Positions 21,375-34,831 are shown, counted from the first letter of the stretch. The stretch is DNA of 64,000 bases from Anthopleura xanthogrammica (GCA_964019055.1 OZ025208.1:3022453-3086452), one strand, 5' to 3'. The notes: generated by a model from the sequence alone, not told the origin. Numbers and translations: made by a program.

Positions 21375-24300
21375 TTGTTTGAACTGAAGGTTTGAAAGAC
21401 TGAACTGAAGGATTGCATGTTTGAACTGAAGGATTGAAGGACTGAACTGAAGGATTGCAAGTTTGAACTGAAGGATTGAAGGACTGAACTGAAGGATTGC
21501 ATGTTTGAACTGAAGGATTGTAGGACTGAACTGAAGGATTGCATGTTTGAACTGAAGGATTGAAGGACTGAACTGAAGGATTGAAGGACTGAACTGAAGG
21601 ATTGCATTTTTGAACTGAAGGATTGAAGGACTGAACTGAAGGATTGCATTTTTGAACTGAAGGATTGTAGGACTGAACTGAAGGATTGAAGGACTGAACT
21701 GAAGGATTGCATTTTTGAACTGAAGGATTGAAGGACTGAACTGAAGGATTGTAGGACTGAAATGAAGGATTGAAGGACTGAACTGAAGGATTGAAGGACT
21801 GAACTGAAGGATTGAAGGACTGAACTGAAGGATTGAAGGACTGAACTGAAGGATTGCATTTTTGAACTGAAGGATTGAAGGACTGAACTGAAGGATTGAA
21901 GGACTGAACTGAAGGATTGAAGGACTGAACTGAAGGATTCCATTTTTGAACTGAAGGATTGAAGGACTGAACTGAAGGATTGTAGGACTGAACTGAAGGA
22001 TTGAAGGACTGAACTGAAGGATTGTAGGACTGAACTGAAGGATTGAAGGACTGAACTGAAGGATTGAAGGACTGAACTGAAGGATTGCATTTTTGAACTG
22101 AAGGATTGAAGGACTGAACTGAAGGATTGTAGGACTGAACTGAAGGATTGAAGGACTGAACTGAAGGATTGAAGGACTGAACTGAAGGATTGAAGGACTG
22201 AACTGAAGGATTGCATTTTTGAACTGAAGGATTGAAGGACTGAACTGAAGGATTGTAGGACTGAACTGAAGGATTGAAGGACTGAACTGAAGGATTGTAG
22301 GACTGAACTGAAGGATTGAAGGACTGAACTGAAGGATTGAAGGACTGAACTGAAGGATTGAAGGACTGAACTGAAGGATTGCATTTTTGAACTGAAGGAT
22401 TGAAGGACTGAACTGAAGGATTGTAGGGCTGAACTGAAGGATTGAAGGACTGAACTGAAGGATTACATTTTTGAACTGAAGGATTGTAGGACTGAACTGA
22501 AGGATTGAAGGACTGAACTGAAGGATTGAAGGACTGAACTGAAGGATTGAAGGACTGAACTGAAGGATTGAAGGACTGAACTGAAGGATTGTAGGACTGA
22601 ACTGAAGGATTGAAGGACTGAACTGAAGGATTGTAGGACTGAACTGAAGGACTGCATTTTTGAACTGAAGGATTGAAGGACTGAACTGAAGGATTGTAGG
22701 ACTGAACTGAAGGATTGAAGGACTGAACTGAAGGATTGTAGGACGGAACTGAAGGATTGAAGGACTGAACTGAAGGATTGAAGGACTGAACTGAAGGATT
22801 GAAGGACTGAACTGAAGGATTGAAGGACTGAACTGAAGGATTGCATTTTTGAACTGAAGGATTGAAGGACTGAACTGAAGGATTGTAGGACTGAACTGAA
22901 GGATTGAAGGACTGAACTGAAGGATTGAAGGACTGAACTGAAGAATTGAAGGACTGAACTGAAGGATTGCATTTTTGAACTGAAGGATTGTAGGACTGAA
23001 CTGAAGGATTGAAGGACTGAACTGAAGGATTGAAGGACTGAACTGAAGGATTGAAGGACTGAACTGAAGGATTGAAGGACTGAACTGAAGGATTGCATTT
23101 TTGAACTGAAGGATTGAAGGACTGAACTGAAGGATTGAAGGACTGAACTGAAGGATTGAAGGACTGAACTGAAGGATTCCATTTTTGAACTGAAGGATTG
23201 AAGGACTGAACTGAAGGATTGTAGGACTGAACTGAAACATTGAAGGACTGAACTGAAGGATTGAAGGACTGAACTGAAGGATTGAAGGACTGAACTGAAG
23301 GATTGTAGGACTGAACTGAAGGATTACATTTTTGAACTGAAGGATTGAAGGACTGAACTGAAGGATTGAAGGACTGAACTGAAGGATTGAAGGACTGAAC
23401 TGAAGGATTGAAGGACTGAACTGAAGGATTGAAGGACTGAACTGAAGGATTGAAGGACTGAACTGAAGGATTGTAGGACTGAACTGAAGGATTGTAGGAC
23501 TGAACTGAAGGATTACATTTTTGAACTGAAGGATTGAAGGACTGAACTGAAGGATTGTAGGACTGAACTGAAGGATTGTAGGACTGAACTGAAGGATTGA
23601 AGGACTGAACTGAAGGATTGAAGGACTGAACTGAAGGATTGTAGGACTGAACTGAAGGATTGAAGGACTGAACTGAAGGATTGAAGGACTGAACTGAAGG
23701 ATTGTAGGACTGAACTGAAGGATTGAAGGACTGAACTGAAGGATTGAAGGACTGAACTGAAGGATTGAAGGACTGAACTGAAGGATTGAAGGACTGAACT
23801 GAAGGATTGTAGGACTGAACTGAAAAATTGAAGGACTGAACTGAAGGATTGCATTTTTGAACTGAAGGATTGAAGGACTGAACTGAAGGATTGAATGACT
23901 GAACTGAAGGATTGTAGGACTGAACTGAAGGATTGTAGGACTGAACTGAAGGATTGAAGGACTGAACTGAAGGATTGTAGGACTGAACTGAAGGATTGAA
24001 GAACTGAACTGAAGGATTGTAGGACTGAACTGAAGGATTGTAGAACTGAACTGAAGGATTGCATTTTTGAACTGAAGGATTGAAGGACTGAACTGAAGGA
24101 TTGCATTTTTGAACTGAAGGATTGTAGGACTGAACTGAAGGATTGCATGTTTGAACTGAAGGATTGAAGGACTGAACTGAAGGATTGCATTTTTGAACTG
24201 AAGGATTGAAGGACTGAACTGAAGGATTGTAGGACTGAACTGAAGGATTGAAGGACTGAACTGAAGGATTACATTTTTGAACTGAAGGATTGAAGGACTG

Positions 24301-27300
24301 AACTGAAGGATTGCATTTTTGAACTGAAGGATTGAAGTACTGAACTGAAGGATTGAAGGACTGAACTGAAGGATTATAGGACTGAACTGAAGGATTGAAG
24401 GACTGAACTGAAGGATTGAAGGACTGAACTGAAGGATTGAAGGACTGAACTGAAGGATTGAAGGACTGAACTGAAGGATTGAAGGACTGAACTGAAGGAT
24501 TGCATTTTTGAACTGAAGGATTGAAGGACTGAACTGAAGGATTGTAGGACTGAACTGAAACATTGAAGGACTGAACTGAAGGATTGAAGGACTGAACTGA
24601 AGGATTGAAGGACTGAACTGAAGGATTGTAGGACTGAACTGAAGGATTGAAGGACTGAACTGAAGGATTGTAGGACTGAACTGAAGGATTGTAGGACTGA
24701 ACTGAAGGATTGTAGGACTGAACTGAAGGATTGTAGGACTGAACTGAAGGATTGCATTTTTGAACTGAAGGATTGAAGGACTGAACTGAAGGATTGCATT
24801 TTTGAACTGAAGGATTGTATGACTGAACTGAAGGATTGCATGTTTGAACTGAAGGATTGAAGGACTGAACTGAAGGATTGAAGGACTGAACTGAAGGATT
24901 GCATTTTTGAACTGAAGGATTGAAGGACTGAACTGAAGGATTGCATTTTTGAACTGAAGGATTGTAGGACTGAACTGAAGGATTGAAGGACTGAACTGAA
25001 GGATTGCATTTTTGAACTGAAGGATTGAAGGACTGAACTGAAGGATTGTAGGACTGAAATGAAGGATTGAAGGACTGAACTGAAGGATTGAAGGACTGAA
25101 CTGAAGGATTGAAGGACTGAACTGAAGGATTGAAGGACTGAACTGAAGGATTGCATTTTTGAACTGAAGGATTGAAGGACTGAACTGAAGGATTGAAGGA
25201 CTGAACTGAAGGATTGAAGGACTGAAATGAAGGATTCCATTTTTGAACTGAAGGATTGAAGGACTGAACTGAAGGATTGTAGGACTGAACTGAAGGATTG
25301 AAGGACTGAACTGAAGGATTGTAGGACTGAACTGAAGGATTGAAGGACTGAACTGAAGGATTGCATTTTTGAACTGAAGGATTGAAGGACTGAACTGAAG
25401 GATTGTAGGACTGAACTGAAGGATTGTAGGACTGAACTGAAGGATTACATTTTTGAACTGAAGGATTGAAGGACTGAACTGAAGGATTGTAGGACTGAAC
25501 TGAAGGATTGTAGGACTGAACTGAAGGATTGAAGGACTGAACTGAAGGATTGAAGGACTGAACTGAAGGATTGAAGGACTGAACTGAAGGATTGAAGGAC
25601 TGAACTGAAGGATTGAAGGACTGAACTGAAGGATTGAAGGACTGAACTGAAGGATTGCATTTTTGAACTGAAGGATTGAAGGACTGAACTGAAGGATTGT
25701 AGGACTGAACTGAAACATTGAAGGACTGAACTGAAGGATTGAAGGACTGAACTGAAGGATTGAAGGACTGAACTGAAGGATTGTAGGACTGAACTGAAGG
25801 ATTGAAGGACTGAACTGAAGGATTGTAGGACTGAACTGAAGGATTGTAGGACTGAACTGAAGGATTGTAGGACTGAACTGAAGGATTGTAGGACTGAACT
25901 GAAGGATTGCATTTTTGAACTGAAGGATTGAAGGACTGAACTGAAGGATTGCATTTTTGAACTGAAGGATTGTATGACTGAACTGAAGGATTGCATGTTT
26001 GAACTGAAGGATTGAAGGACTGAACTGAAGGATTGAAGGACTGAACTGAAGGATTGCATTTTTGAACTGAAGGATTGAAGGACTGAACTGAAGGATTGCA
26101 TTTTTGAACTGAAGGATTGTAGGACTGAACTGAAGGATTGAAGGACTGAACTGAAGGATTGCATTTTTGAACTGAAGGATTGAAGGACTGAACTGAAGGA
26201 TTGTAGGACTGAAATGAAGGATTGAAGGACTGAACTGAAGGATTGAAGGACTGAACTGAAGGATTGAAGGACTGAACTGAAGGATTGCATTTTTGAACTG
26301 AAGGATTGAAGGACTGAACTGAAGGATTGAAGGACTGAACTGAAGGATTGAAGGACTGAAATGAAGGATTCCATTTTTGAACTGAAGGATTGAAGGACTG
26401 AACTGAAGGATTGTAGGACTGAACTGAAGGATTGAAGGACTGAACTGAAGGATTGTAGGACTGAACTGAAGGATTGAAGGACTGAACTGAAGGATTGAAG
26501 GACTGAACTGAAGGATTGCATTTTTGAACTGAAGGATTGAAGGACTGAACTGAAGGATTGTAGGACTGAACTGAAGGATTGAAGGACTGAACTGAAGGAT
26601 TGAAGGACTGAACTGAAGGATTGAAGGACTGAACTGAAGGATTGCATTTTTGAACTGAAGGATTGAAGGACTGAACTGAAGGATTGTAGGACTGAACTGA
26701 AGGATTGAAGGACTGAACTGAAGGATTACATTTTTGAACTGAAGGATTGAAGGACTGAACTGAAGGATTGTAGGACTGAACTGAAGGATTGTAGGACTGA
26801 ACTGAAGGATTGTAGGACTGAACTGAAGGATTGAAGGACTGAACTGAAGGATTGTAGGACTGAACTGAAGGATTGAAGGACTGAACTGAAGGATTGAAGG
26901 ACTGAACTGAAGGATTGTAGGACTGAACTGAAGGATTGAAGGACTGAACTGAAGGATTGAAGGACTGAACTGAAGGATTGCATTTTTGAACTGAAGGATT
27001 GAAGGACTGAACTGAAGGATTGTAGGACTGAACTGAAAAATTGAAGGACTGAACTGAAGGATTGAAGGACTGAACTGAAGGATTGAAGGACTGAACTGAA
27101 GGATTGAAGGACTGAACTGAAGGATTGTAGGACTGAACTGAAGGATTGTAGGACTGAACTGAAGGATTGAAGGACTGAACTGAAGGATTGTAGGACTGAA
27201 CTGAAGGATTGTAGGACTGAACTGAAGGATTGTAGGACTGAACTGAAGGATTGTAGGACTGAACTGAAGGATTGCATTTTTGAACTGAAGGATTGAAGGA

Positions 27301-29033
27301 CTGAACTGAAGGATTGCATTTTTGAACTGAAGGATTGTAGGACTGAACTGAAGGATTGCATGTTTGAACTGAAGGATTGAAGGACTGAACTGAAGGATTG
27401 AAGGACTGAACTGAAGGATTGCATTTTTGAACTGAAGGATTGAAGGACTAAACTGAAGGATTGCATTTTTGAACTGAAGGATTGTAGGACTGAACTGAAG
27501 GATTGCATGTTTGAAATGAAGGATTGAAGGACTGAACTGAAGGATTGTAGGACTGAACTGAAGGATTGAAGGACTGAACTGAAGGATTGAAGGACTGAAC
27601 TGAAGGATTGTAGGACTGAACTGAAGGATTGAAGGACTGAACTGAAGGATTGAAGGACTGAACTGAAGGATTGTAGGACTGAACTGAAGGATTGAAGGAC
27701 TGAACTGAAGGATTGAAGGACTGAACTGAAGGATTGTAGGACTGAACTGAAGGATTGAAGGACTGAACTGAAGGATTGAAGGACTGAACTGAAGGATTGA
27801 AGGACTGAACTGAAGGATTGTAGGACTGAACTGAAGGATTGAAGGACTGAACTGAAGGATTGTAGGACTGAACTAAAAAATTGAAGGACTGAACTGAAGG
27901 ATTGAAGGACTGAACTGAAGGATTGAAGGACTGAACTGAAGGATTGAAGGACTGAACTGAAGGATTGAAGGACTGAATTGAAGGATTACATTTTTGAACT
28001 GAAGGATTGTAGGACTGAACTGAAGGATTGTAGGACTGAACTGAAGGATTGTAGGACTGAACTGAAGGTTTGTAGGACTGAACTGAATGATTGTAGGACT
28101 GAACTGAAGGATTGTAGGACTGAACTGAAGGATTGAAGGACTGAACTGAAGGATTGCATTTTTGAACTGAAGGATTGTAGGACTGAACTGAAGGATTGCG
28201 TGTTTGAACTGAAGGATTGAAGGACTGAACTGAAGGATTGAAGGACTGAACTGAAGGATTGCATTTTTGAACTGAAGGATTGAAGGACTGAATTGAAGGA
28301 TTACATTTTTGAACTGAAGGATTGTAGGACTGAACTGAAGGATTGTAGGACTGAACTGAAGGATTGTAGGACTGAACTGAAGGATTGTAGGACTGAACTG
28401 AAGGATTGTAGGACTGAACTGAAGGATTGTAGGACTGAACTGAAGGATTGCATTTTTGAACTGAAGGATTGAAGGACTGAACTGAAGGATTGCATTTTTG
28501 AACTGAAGGATTGTAGGACTGAACTGAAGGATTGCATGTTTGAACTAAAGGATTGAAGGACTGAACTGAAGGATTGAAGGACTGAACTGAAGGATTGCAT
28601 TTTTGAACTGAAGGATTGAAGGACTGAACTGAAGGATTGCATTTTTGAACTGAAGGATTGTAGGACTGAACTGAAGGATTGAAGGACTGAACTGAAGGAT
28701 TGCATTTTTGAACTGAAGGATTGAAGGACTGAACTGAAGGATTGTAGGACTGAACTGAAGGATTGAAGGACTGAACTGAAGGATTGAAGGACTGAACTGA
28801 AGGATTGAAGGACTGAACTGAAGGATTGTAGGACTGAACTGAAGGATTGTAGGACTGAACTGAAGGATTGAAGGACTGAACTGAAGGATTGTAGGACTGA
28901 ACTGAAGGATTGTAGGACTGAACTGAAGGATTGTAGGACTGAACTGAAGGATTGTAGGACTGAACTGAAGGATTGTAGGACTGAACTGAAGGATTGCATG
29001 TTTGAACTGAAGGATTGAAGGATTGAATGATTG
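21375..29033. repeat. 21-bp satellite array, ~365 units, with higher-order structure
   Basis: The unit is a nearly constant 15-mer, TGAACTGAAGGATTG, followed by a variable hexamer that is nearly always AAGGAC, TAGGAC or CATTTT (CATGTT in a minority, notably at the edges). The 21-bp period holds across 7.6 kb, so all three minus-strand frames stay open for long stretches (repeating ILQFSPS, SFSSVLQ or FNPSVQS), while the plus strand is full of TGA. The unit itself looks built from GAAGGATT, GAAGGACT and GAACT. Marker variants such as GAAACATTG (24557, 25712), TTGTATGAC and GAAATGAAGG recur exactly 1,155 bp apart (55 units), showing a large duplication within the array. Best read as satellite DNA rather than a gene. 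Confidence 0.9.
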
Positions 29034-29229
29034 TATAGCTGATACAACACGGACACGAATATTGTATATTACTTATGAAAATTCTAGGTGTATACATTCA
29101 TGTTCTACTAAAATTTTAAAGATAAAATTGAATTTGGCTGAGAAAATTGGAGTTTTTGTATCAGATATACAACCTCCTCCACGGACAATGATTTCTATTT
29201 TTTTTTCCTCATTAATTATTCATGAGTTT

Positions 29230-29830
29230 TATAAGTAATAGATACAATATTCGGGGCAATGTTGTATATTATGGGATATACAATCATAAGCCGGAGGCGA
29301 GTGATTGTATATCCCATACAACATTGTCACGAATATTGTATCTTTCTTATTATATTCGTTCTTGATGAAGATACTGATTTCTGAAGAATACATTTTAAAA
29401 GCAGTGTTATTTAAGAAAAGCAGTGTTATGTTTCTAAGGAGCATGCGTACAATGTTTTTCTAATGTCACGCATTGTTTGGTACGGGGATCCCACATTGAA
29501 TATTGTGTTTAGGTTAACAAAACAAGGTTGCAGGGTTTCTGATCTAGTTGGTTGGAATGGCTTTTGAAAAGGCTCTGGGAAACCATCTTCCTTAAGCTGG
29601 ACCTACAGGCTAATTAGTATTCTATATCGGACTTTCAGAATACTAATTAGGCTAATAAGTATTCTGTATCGGATTTATAGAATACTAATTAACCTAATTA
29701 GTATTCAGTAAATCCGATACAGAATACTAATTAGCTGAGCTGTACGGGGTTTACAGTGTTCTCATGTGACTCCAGTATTGCGATTTCATTGGGACTCACC
29801 CTAATGAATTAGTAATGAATATGATAAGAA
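29230..29830 (+). mobile_element. Interspersed repeat with palindromic parts (copy 1)
   Basis: Begins with a hairpin: GATACAATATTC at 29240 faces GAATATTGTATC near 29342, with GGGATATACAATCA arms inside. It continues through TTTCTGAAGAATACATTTTA, GGAGCATGCGTACAATG and several AATACTAATTAG inverted motifs (29618-29735), ending near CCTAATGAATTAGTAATGAA. Nearly the whole segment returns in reverse orientation at 52620-53125. Non-coding; probably a non-autonomous DNA element. Confidence 0.65.
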
Positions 29831-31119
29831 TAATTTACAGATCATTCCTTAACGGAATGTTCGAAAACAATTTCATGTTGATATCTAGAAGTTTGAAAAC
29901 TAATTAAGACGAGTTACTACCCAAAGAAAATAGAAATTTCAACTATTTTTTTCAATGATATTACTACACCACGATCCAACACTTTTTATTATTTTTTCAA
30001 ATTCCAATTTTTCGAACTATCGCGACTTTGTTTATAGAAGGTAAGGACCTTCCTTCGCGGCCTGATTAGAAATTAGGTATTCCATCTTAACATCTACAAC
30101 TCCTATATGATTTATGAAATGAATTATTTATTTCCTTTAAGTTTGAAAACTATAGGGTGTGATATTTCTTCTTTGCTTTGCAACTTCGGTAAAATTATTT
30201 TTACTTCACGTGATACTCACTTTTGTAACAACTTTGTTTTCAGTTATCCTTGACAGATGTTTCCAGAACAATTAATCTCTCCAAAATGTTTAACCGGTAA
30301 AACAGGTTTTTAGGCTACCATTGATTGACTCAACCGTTTGACATTAGCCCTTAGCTTGGATGCACTACAAGCTGTGCCTTTCTTCTGTTAAAGTCTCATC
30401 CATGTTAATGAATTTTCTTAAAGCTTTTCTTAAGCGTCATTAGTAAGCAAAGAAATACTTTTCAAAGTAATATCACTATCATGGAATCGGGATTGGAAAT
30501 TTAGTTATTTTCATTTCTAAGAATTGTATATATTTTGTCTCCAATCTGAAGCATTTTTTAATCATTTTCTTTGAGTTTCTATCTTAACTAAAGCGTGTAT
30601 ATTTTTTTTACTGAATTCTAATTATAGCTCATCCCATCGATGGCGTCGCTATTAGTTGTCTACGATTTTTTCCAAGGTTGATCTGCATCAGCACCAATAT
30701 CCTCCTCCTTCGATCATCATCATCATCAAAAACGGTTTGGTACTGTTTGGTTACGCCATCACAGAACTGCGTCATCCAATTCAATTTTTGATCATCTGTC
30801 ACTGCGCGTGCTCGAGCGCTATGCAAGACATCAACAGAAACAGCGCATGATCATGAATGGAGCACGTTATTTCATATGGAACATTTCTCATGATGGTGAA
30901 ACAAGCTCTAATCTACACCTTGGTAATCGTTTTCTTATATATCACTCAACTCTATCACTCCTGGCCAGTCACTCACTCTTCAAAACAAGACTCTACTATA
31001 TCTCTCCAGAACTAGCTGAGTTCACTAACACTTTCTACCTGCCCATCTCGCAGTAAAACTCGTAATTTTGACAATGTGAAATCTTGGACATTGAGTTAAA
31101 GCGCTGATTTCTTGGCAGC
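29831..31119. other. Left flank of the PAN array
   Basis: A CATCATCATCATCAAAAACGG patch with open frames on both strands (30629-31056) looks like a degraded repeat but matches no family I can name. The rest is AT-rich and featureless. Confidence 0.35.
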
Positions 31120-31275
31120 CCTGTGCCACAGGTTTTTCTTTTGACTCTGCTCTAATGAATTTTGTAAATAATTTACCATTTCTTACTGTCTCTAGCGCAG
31201 CGCCATTGAACTGCTGGAAATGGCGCTATATAAATATATTATATTATTATTATTATATTATTATATAAAGTATTG
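31120..31275 (+). mobile_element. Retrotransposon 3' tail with (ATT)n
   Basis: GCGCAGCGCCATTGAACTGC followed by GGAAATGGCGCTATATAA and an ATT/TAT run is the usual 3' end of a CR1-like family, different from the one at 960 and 56224. Only the UTR tail is left; a small GCGCCATT/AATGGCGC hairpin sits in it. Confidence 0.55.
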
Positions 31276-31814
31276 GTGCTCGATCTAGGAATAGTTGAAG
31301 TTTAAATCCTGGAAGTTGAAACATCAGTTAGTCAATAATGTACACCCCAATATATTTAATTACAATAATGACGATGATAGTTAGAGTAGAACCCTAAAGG
31401 CCTGACGTACATTGCCGGCCTATGTATCACTAACTAAACAACAGAAACAACAAGACGCTGGTGGCAGCGTGCACTGGGTTACCTGGACCGGGTGGGACCA
31501 GGGGCAGGGGGAGGGGGAGGGTCCTAGGGTGTCCTTGACCAACCCTTTGTGGAAAAAGAGTGATCAATTATAAAATAAGCTGACTGTAATTTGGTTTTTA
31601 ATATTTCTAATGTATCGTACTGTCGAGGCCCTCGTTTTCTTTTTTCGTCGTTTTTCAAAAGACAGTGAGAGACTGTTTACTATAAATGTACAGTGAAAGC
31701 CATTTTGGAAAAAAAAAGTTAAATCAAAAAGTAAATCACCGAAAATACCCATTTTGGTGAAGTCCAACTTCCATATCCTTCCGATTCCAGTCCGAGTTTT
31801 ATCATACGATCCTA
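31276..31814. other. Short non-coding flank before the array
   Basis: Contains a G-rich patch (31495-31530, GGGCAGGGGGAGGGGGAGGG). Nothing else is recognised. Confidence 0.35.
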
Positions 31815-34472
31815 ATCCTAATATCCACTAAAAATTTAGCTAAAAGTATCATAGCAATTTTCAAAGTTCAACAGCAAAAAGCCCTCGTAACCGCATCTAT
31901 TTTCAGTTACGAACGACAAACACCCTAGTTGGAATAAAATAAAAACGTTTTGTTAAAAATAAACGTCCATCCAAAAAGAATGGTTTAAGAAAATCATCAA
32001 TAATTCAATGAGAAACCGTATTTAAACAAGGGAAACAGTATTGGTGAATTAGACGTTATTGCAAAGAGCACAAGAAGAAAAATCAAGAAATTTAGCCAGT
32101 GTTTTTTATTGGCGTTAAACAAAATTTGGTTTCATTGTGTATAATGTGGAGGGCTGCATGTTATTTCGAGAAACGATGTAAATACCGAATATAATAACAC
32201 CTGCTGAATGGGAATTATTACGATTCGTGATAACATTCGCCTGATCGTTGTCGCCAGAAAGTAAGTTTTAGTGAAAGTCATCAGATTGACGATTTGAAAG
32301 ATTTTTAAAGTATATGCAGAACAAGATAAAAACTTAAGTCTGCGTACAGTCTTAGGGTGTAACTTTAAACTCGAAGAAAAAAATGAATAAAAATAAATAT
32401 CAAAAAGTTACAACATTTCTTTTTAGAACTTTAACACACGGGAAAGTAGTACCATGGCTCTATATCTTAGGTTTTGTTTATCTTGTTTACCCAATTTGAC
32501 AATAATTTTGTTTTAATTAGCACAGAAGTTCATGTTTTTCAGTCGATTCTATTATCAAAAGTTCTATTTTTTGAAGGAGAAAACCTTTTTTTGATTTAAA
32601 ACCTTTTGATATATTTGAAAAGAATCCAGAAAATATTTAAGTATCAAGAATCAAAAATCTAAAAAAATATACTAACTTTAAAATTTTCAGAATAGTTTTA
32701 AAAACATTCTTTGGAATTCAAATTATTACTTTTAATTTCAGCTGACAGTCCATTGACGTCACTAACTGCTTTTTAGAATAGTTAAAATAAGAGTGAAAAC
32801 ACTCTAATATTTACATAATGCAAAAAAAAAAAAAAAAAAAAGGCAGATAAATAGATTTAGGGTCCAAAAACTATTTTAACTCAGTGTTTTGATTAAAGTA
32901 GAAATCGAACCTGTTTTTAACAACAAAAAGTTACAACATTTCTTTATAGAACTTTAACACACGGGAAAGTAGTACCATGGCTCTATATCTTAGGTTTTGT
33001 TTATCTTGTTTACCCAATTTGACAATAATTTTGTTTTAATTAGCAAAGAAGTTCATTTTTTCAGTCGATTCTATTATCAAAACTTCTATTTTTTGAAGGA
33101 GAAAAATTTAAAACCTTTTGACATATTTGAAAAAAATCCAGAAAATATCTCAGTATCAAGAATCAAAAATAAAAAAAAATATACTAACTTTAAAATTTTC
33201 AGAATAGTTTTAAAAACATTCTTTGGAATTCAAATTATTACTCTTAATTTCAGCTGACAGTTCATTGACGTCACTAACTGTTTTTTAGAATCGTTAAAAT
33301 AACCCTAATATTTACATATTGCAATTCAGTGTTTTGATTAAGGTAGAAATCGAACCGATTTTTAACAACTGTCTTTGAAACGTTCGATTTGAGCCTAAGA
33401 AGTATGTCCGCTCTCAAATCATGCGGGATTACCATAGCAACAATTTAAGAACAATACATTATTTTGTGACTATGACACTAATTTGTAAAAGGCTTGTAAA
33501 ATTAAGTCTTCCCGAAAAAAATATGTAAGAAGCTTGGTTACAGCTGGTGTTATATATATTTTTCTTTATAGAAGATTGCATTGGTTTTCGCTTCTTTTAA
33601 AACTTGTTGATATACGCTTACAGTTAGTTTTGCCGTGAATATTTCAAAAAAGACCTTGGGAAACCCTTTTTATTCCCTACAGATTTGAAAATAACATGAA
33701 ATTGGGGTTTAAGAATTCAAAAAAGTTTGTTTGACAAAATGGAGGCCGTAACTTCACAAGAGTTAAAATTAAAAACATTCCAGCACTCTAAAGCAATTTT
33801 CAACTTATTTCTCGGCCAATATAACACATGAAGTAATGAATCTTTGTAGGATTAACAAGGGCGCAAACCAGGGGAAGGTAAGGGGGATCCAGACCCCCGG
33901 TCGTACATTAGGTTCCATTGTTTGTTTTATCCTAAAATTAAGTTTTGCCACAGGTTTGAAGTAATTCTTGTATAAAGTATACATTCGGACACTCCCTCTC
34001 AACGTTTTAACCCCCCCCCCCCCCCCCCCCTTTCAACAAATTCCTTTACCCATCCTTGCGGTTACTTATGTTTACGTAAAGGAGCTATTTCTAGTGCCGG
34101 TATAGGTTTTTCGCTTAGTTTAATTTTTTAACTTGTTTGAATTTTCGGCAGCCTTTTTGGCTAAGGCTCTATCAAATTTTAGAATTAACATGATTGGCAC
34201 TCAGATGTATTCCTATTTAGCTTGTAGGCTTCCAGTATTCGTACTCTTTGATGATGACCAGATTTACAGTTTTCTGATGAATTGATAAATTCGAGGAATT
34301 TATTCAAAATTAATTTGACAGTCAAGCGAACCTCCATTGAGTATTCCTAATTAGAATCATAAGTCGCCACGTTCTCCATTAAATATTTAAAAACGTAGAC
34401 CCCACTCAATGAAAAAAACAAACTTTTCAAAAGATTTCGGTGGTGATCAACTTTGGTATTAAGTTCTGAGCG

Positions 34473-34490
34473 ATGGCTCTTCAACTTTAG
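34473..34490 (+). promoter_or_regulatory. Six-codon upstream ORF before PAN exon copy 1
   Basis: ATGGCTCTTCAACTTTAG lies 14 bases upstream of the PAN start codon. The same short frame is found before all five copies (starts 34473, 37448, 39951, 44978, 47266). If the transcript starts upstream it could lower translation of the PAN protein. Alternatively CTCTTCAACTTTAG is a splice acceptor for a 5' UTR intron. A TATA-like ATATTTAAAAACG lies ~120 bp upstream of each start. Confidence 0.35.
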
Positions 34491-34504
34491 TTTAAAGTAA
34501 TACC

Positions 34505-34831
34505 ATGAATCTTAAATTTTTCGCCTTTTTCGGGATTTTTATTTACAACAATTTTCCTACCGAAAGTAAAACAGTTACTCCTGATGGAGTTGTGTTCGAG
34601 GCCTATAAAGCGGATGCTTTTCGTCGAATCACCACTCACCTTATCGAGACACACATAGTCAGCAAACTTGGCTCATGTGCCTTCGGATGTTCCAAACACC
34701 TTGAATGTTTGTCGTTTAACTTTGGGAATCGTTTCAATGGCAAACATGACTGTCAGTTACTAAGAACAGACAAGTACAACTCAAGATCATCCCTCGTTGC
34801 AAGTTCAGACTTTCACTACTTCTACCCTGTG
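34505..34831 (+). CDS. PAN first exon, copy 1
   Basis: The 109 residues have a hydrophobic start (MNLKFFAFFGIFIYNNF) that should act as a signal peptide, followed by a PAN/apple core. Cysteines at 58, 62, 68 and 83 (CAFGC, ECLSFNF, HDCQLLRTD) match the central PAN pattern. The exon ends in a strong phase-0 donor (GTG|GTAAGT at 34832); reading through gives only seven more codons and a stop. No EGF or FReD exon follows within the array, so if used, it must splice to 53774 in locus B. Residue 35 is Lys. The coding sequence appears identical to copy 3, while flanks differ. It might instead be a silent duplicate. Confidence 0.75.

Noticed and set aside
21123..25718. A 1,531-codon minus-strand reading frame of ILQFSPS repeats as a giant structural protein
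   Set aside because: The 21-bp satellite has no stops in minus-strand frames, so long frames are automatic in all three. Substitutions are not biased to silent sites, and the unique tail after the array is not protein-like.
21375..29033. CRISPR-like array
   Set aside because: Repeats are contiguous 21-bp units without unique spacers, in animal DNA, with no associated genes.
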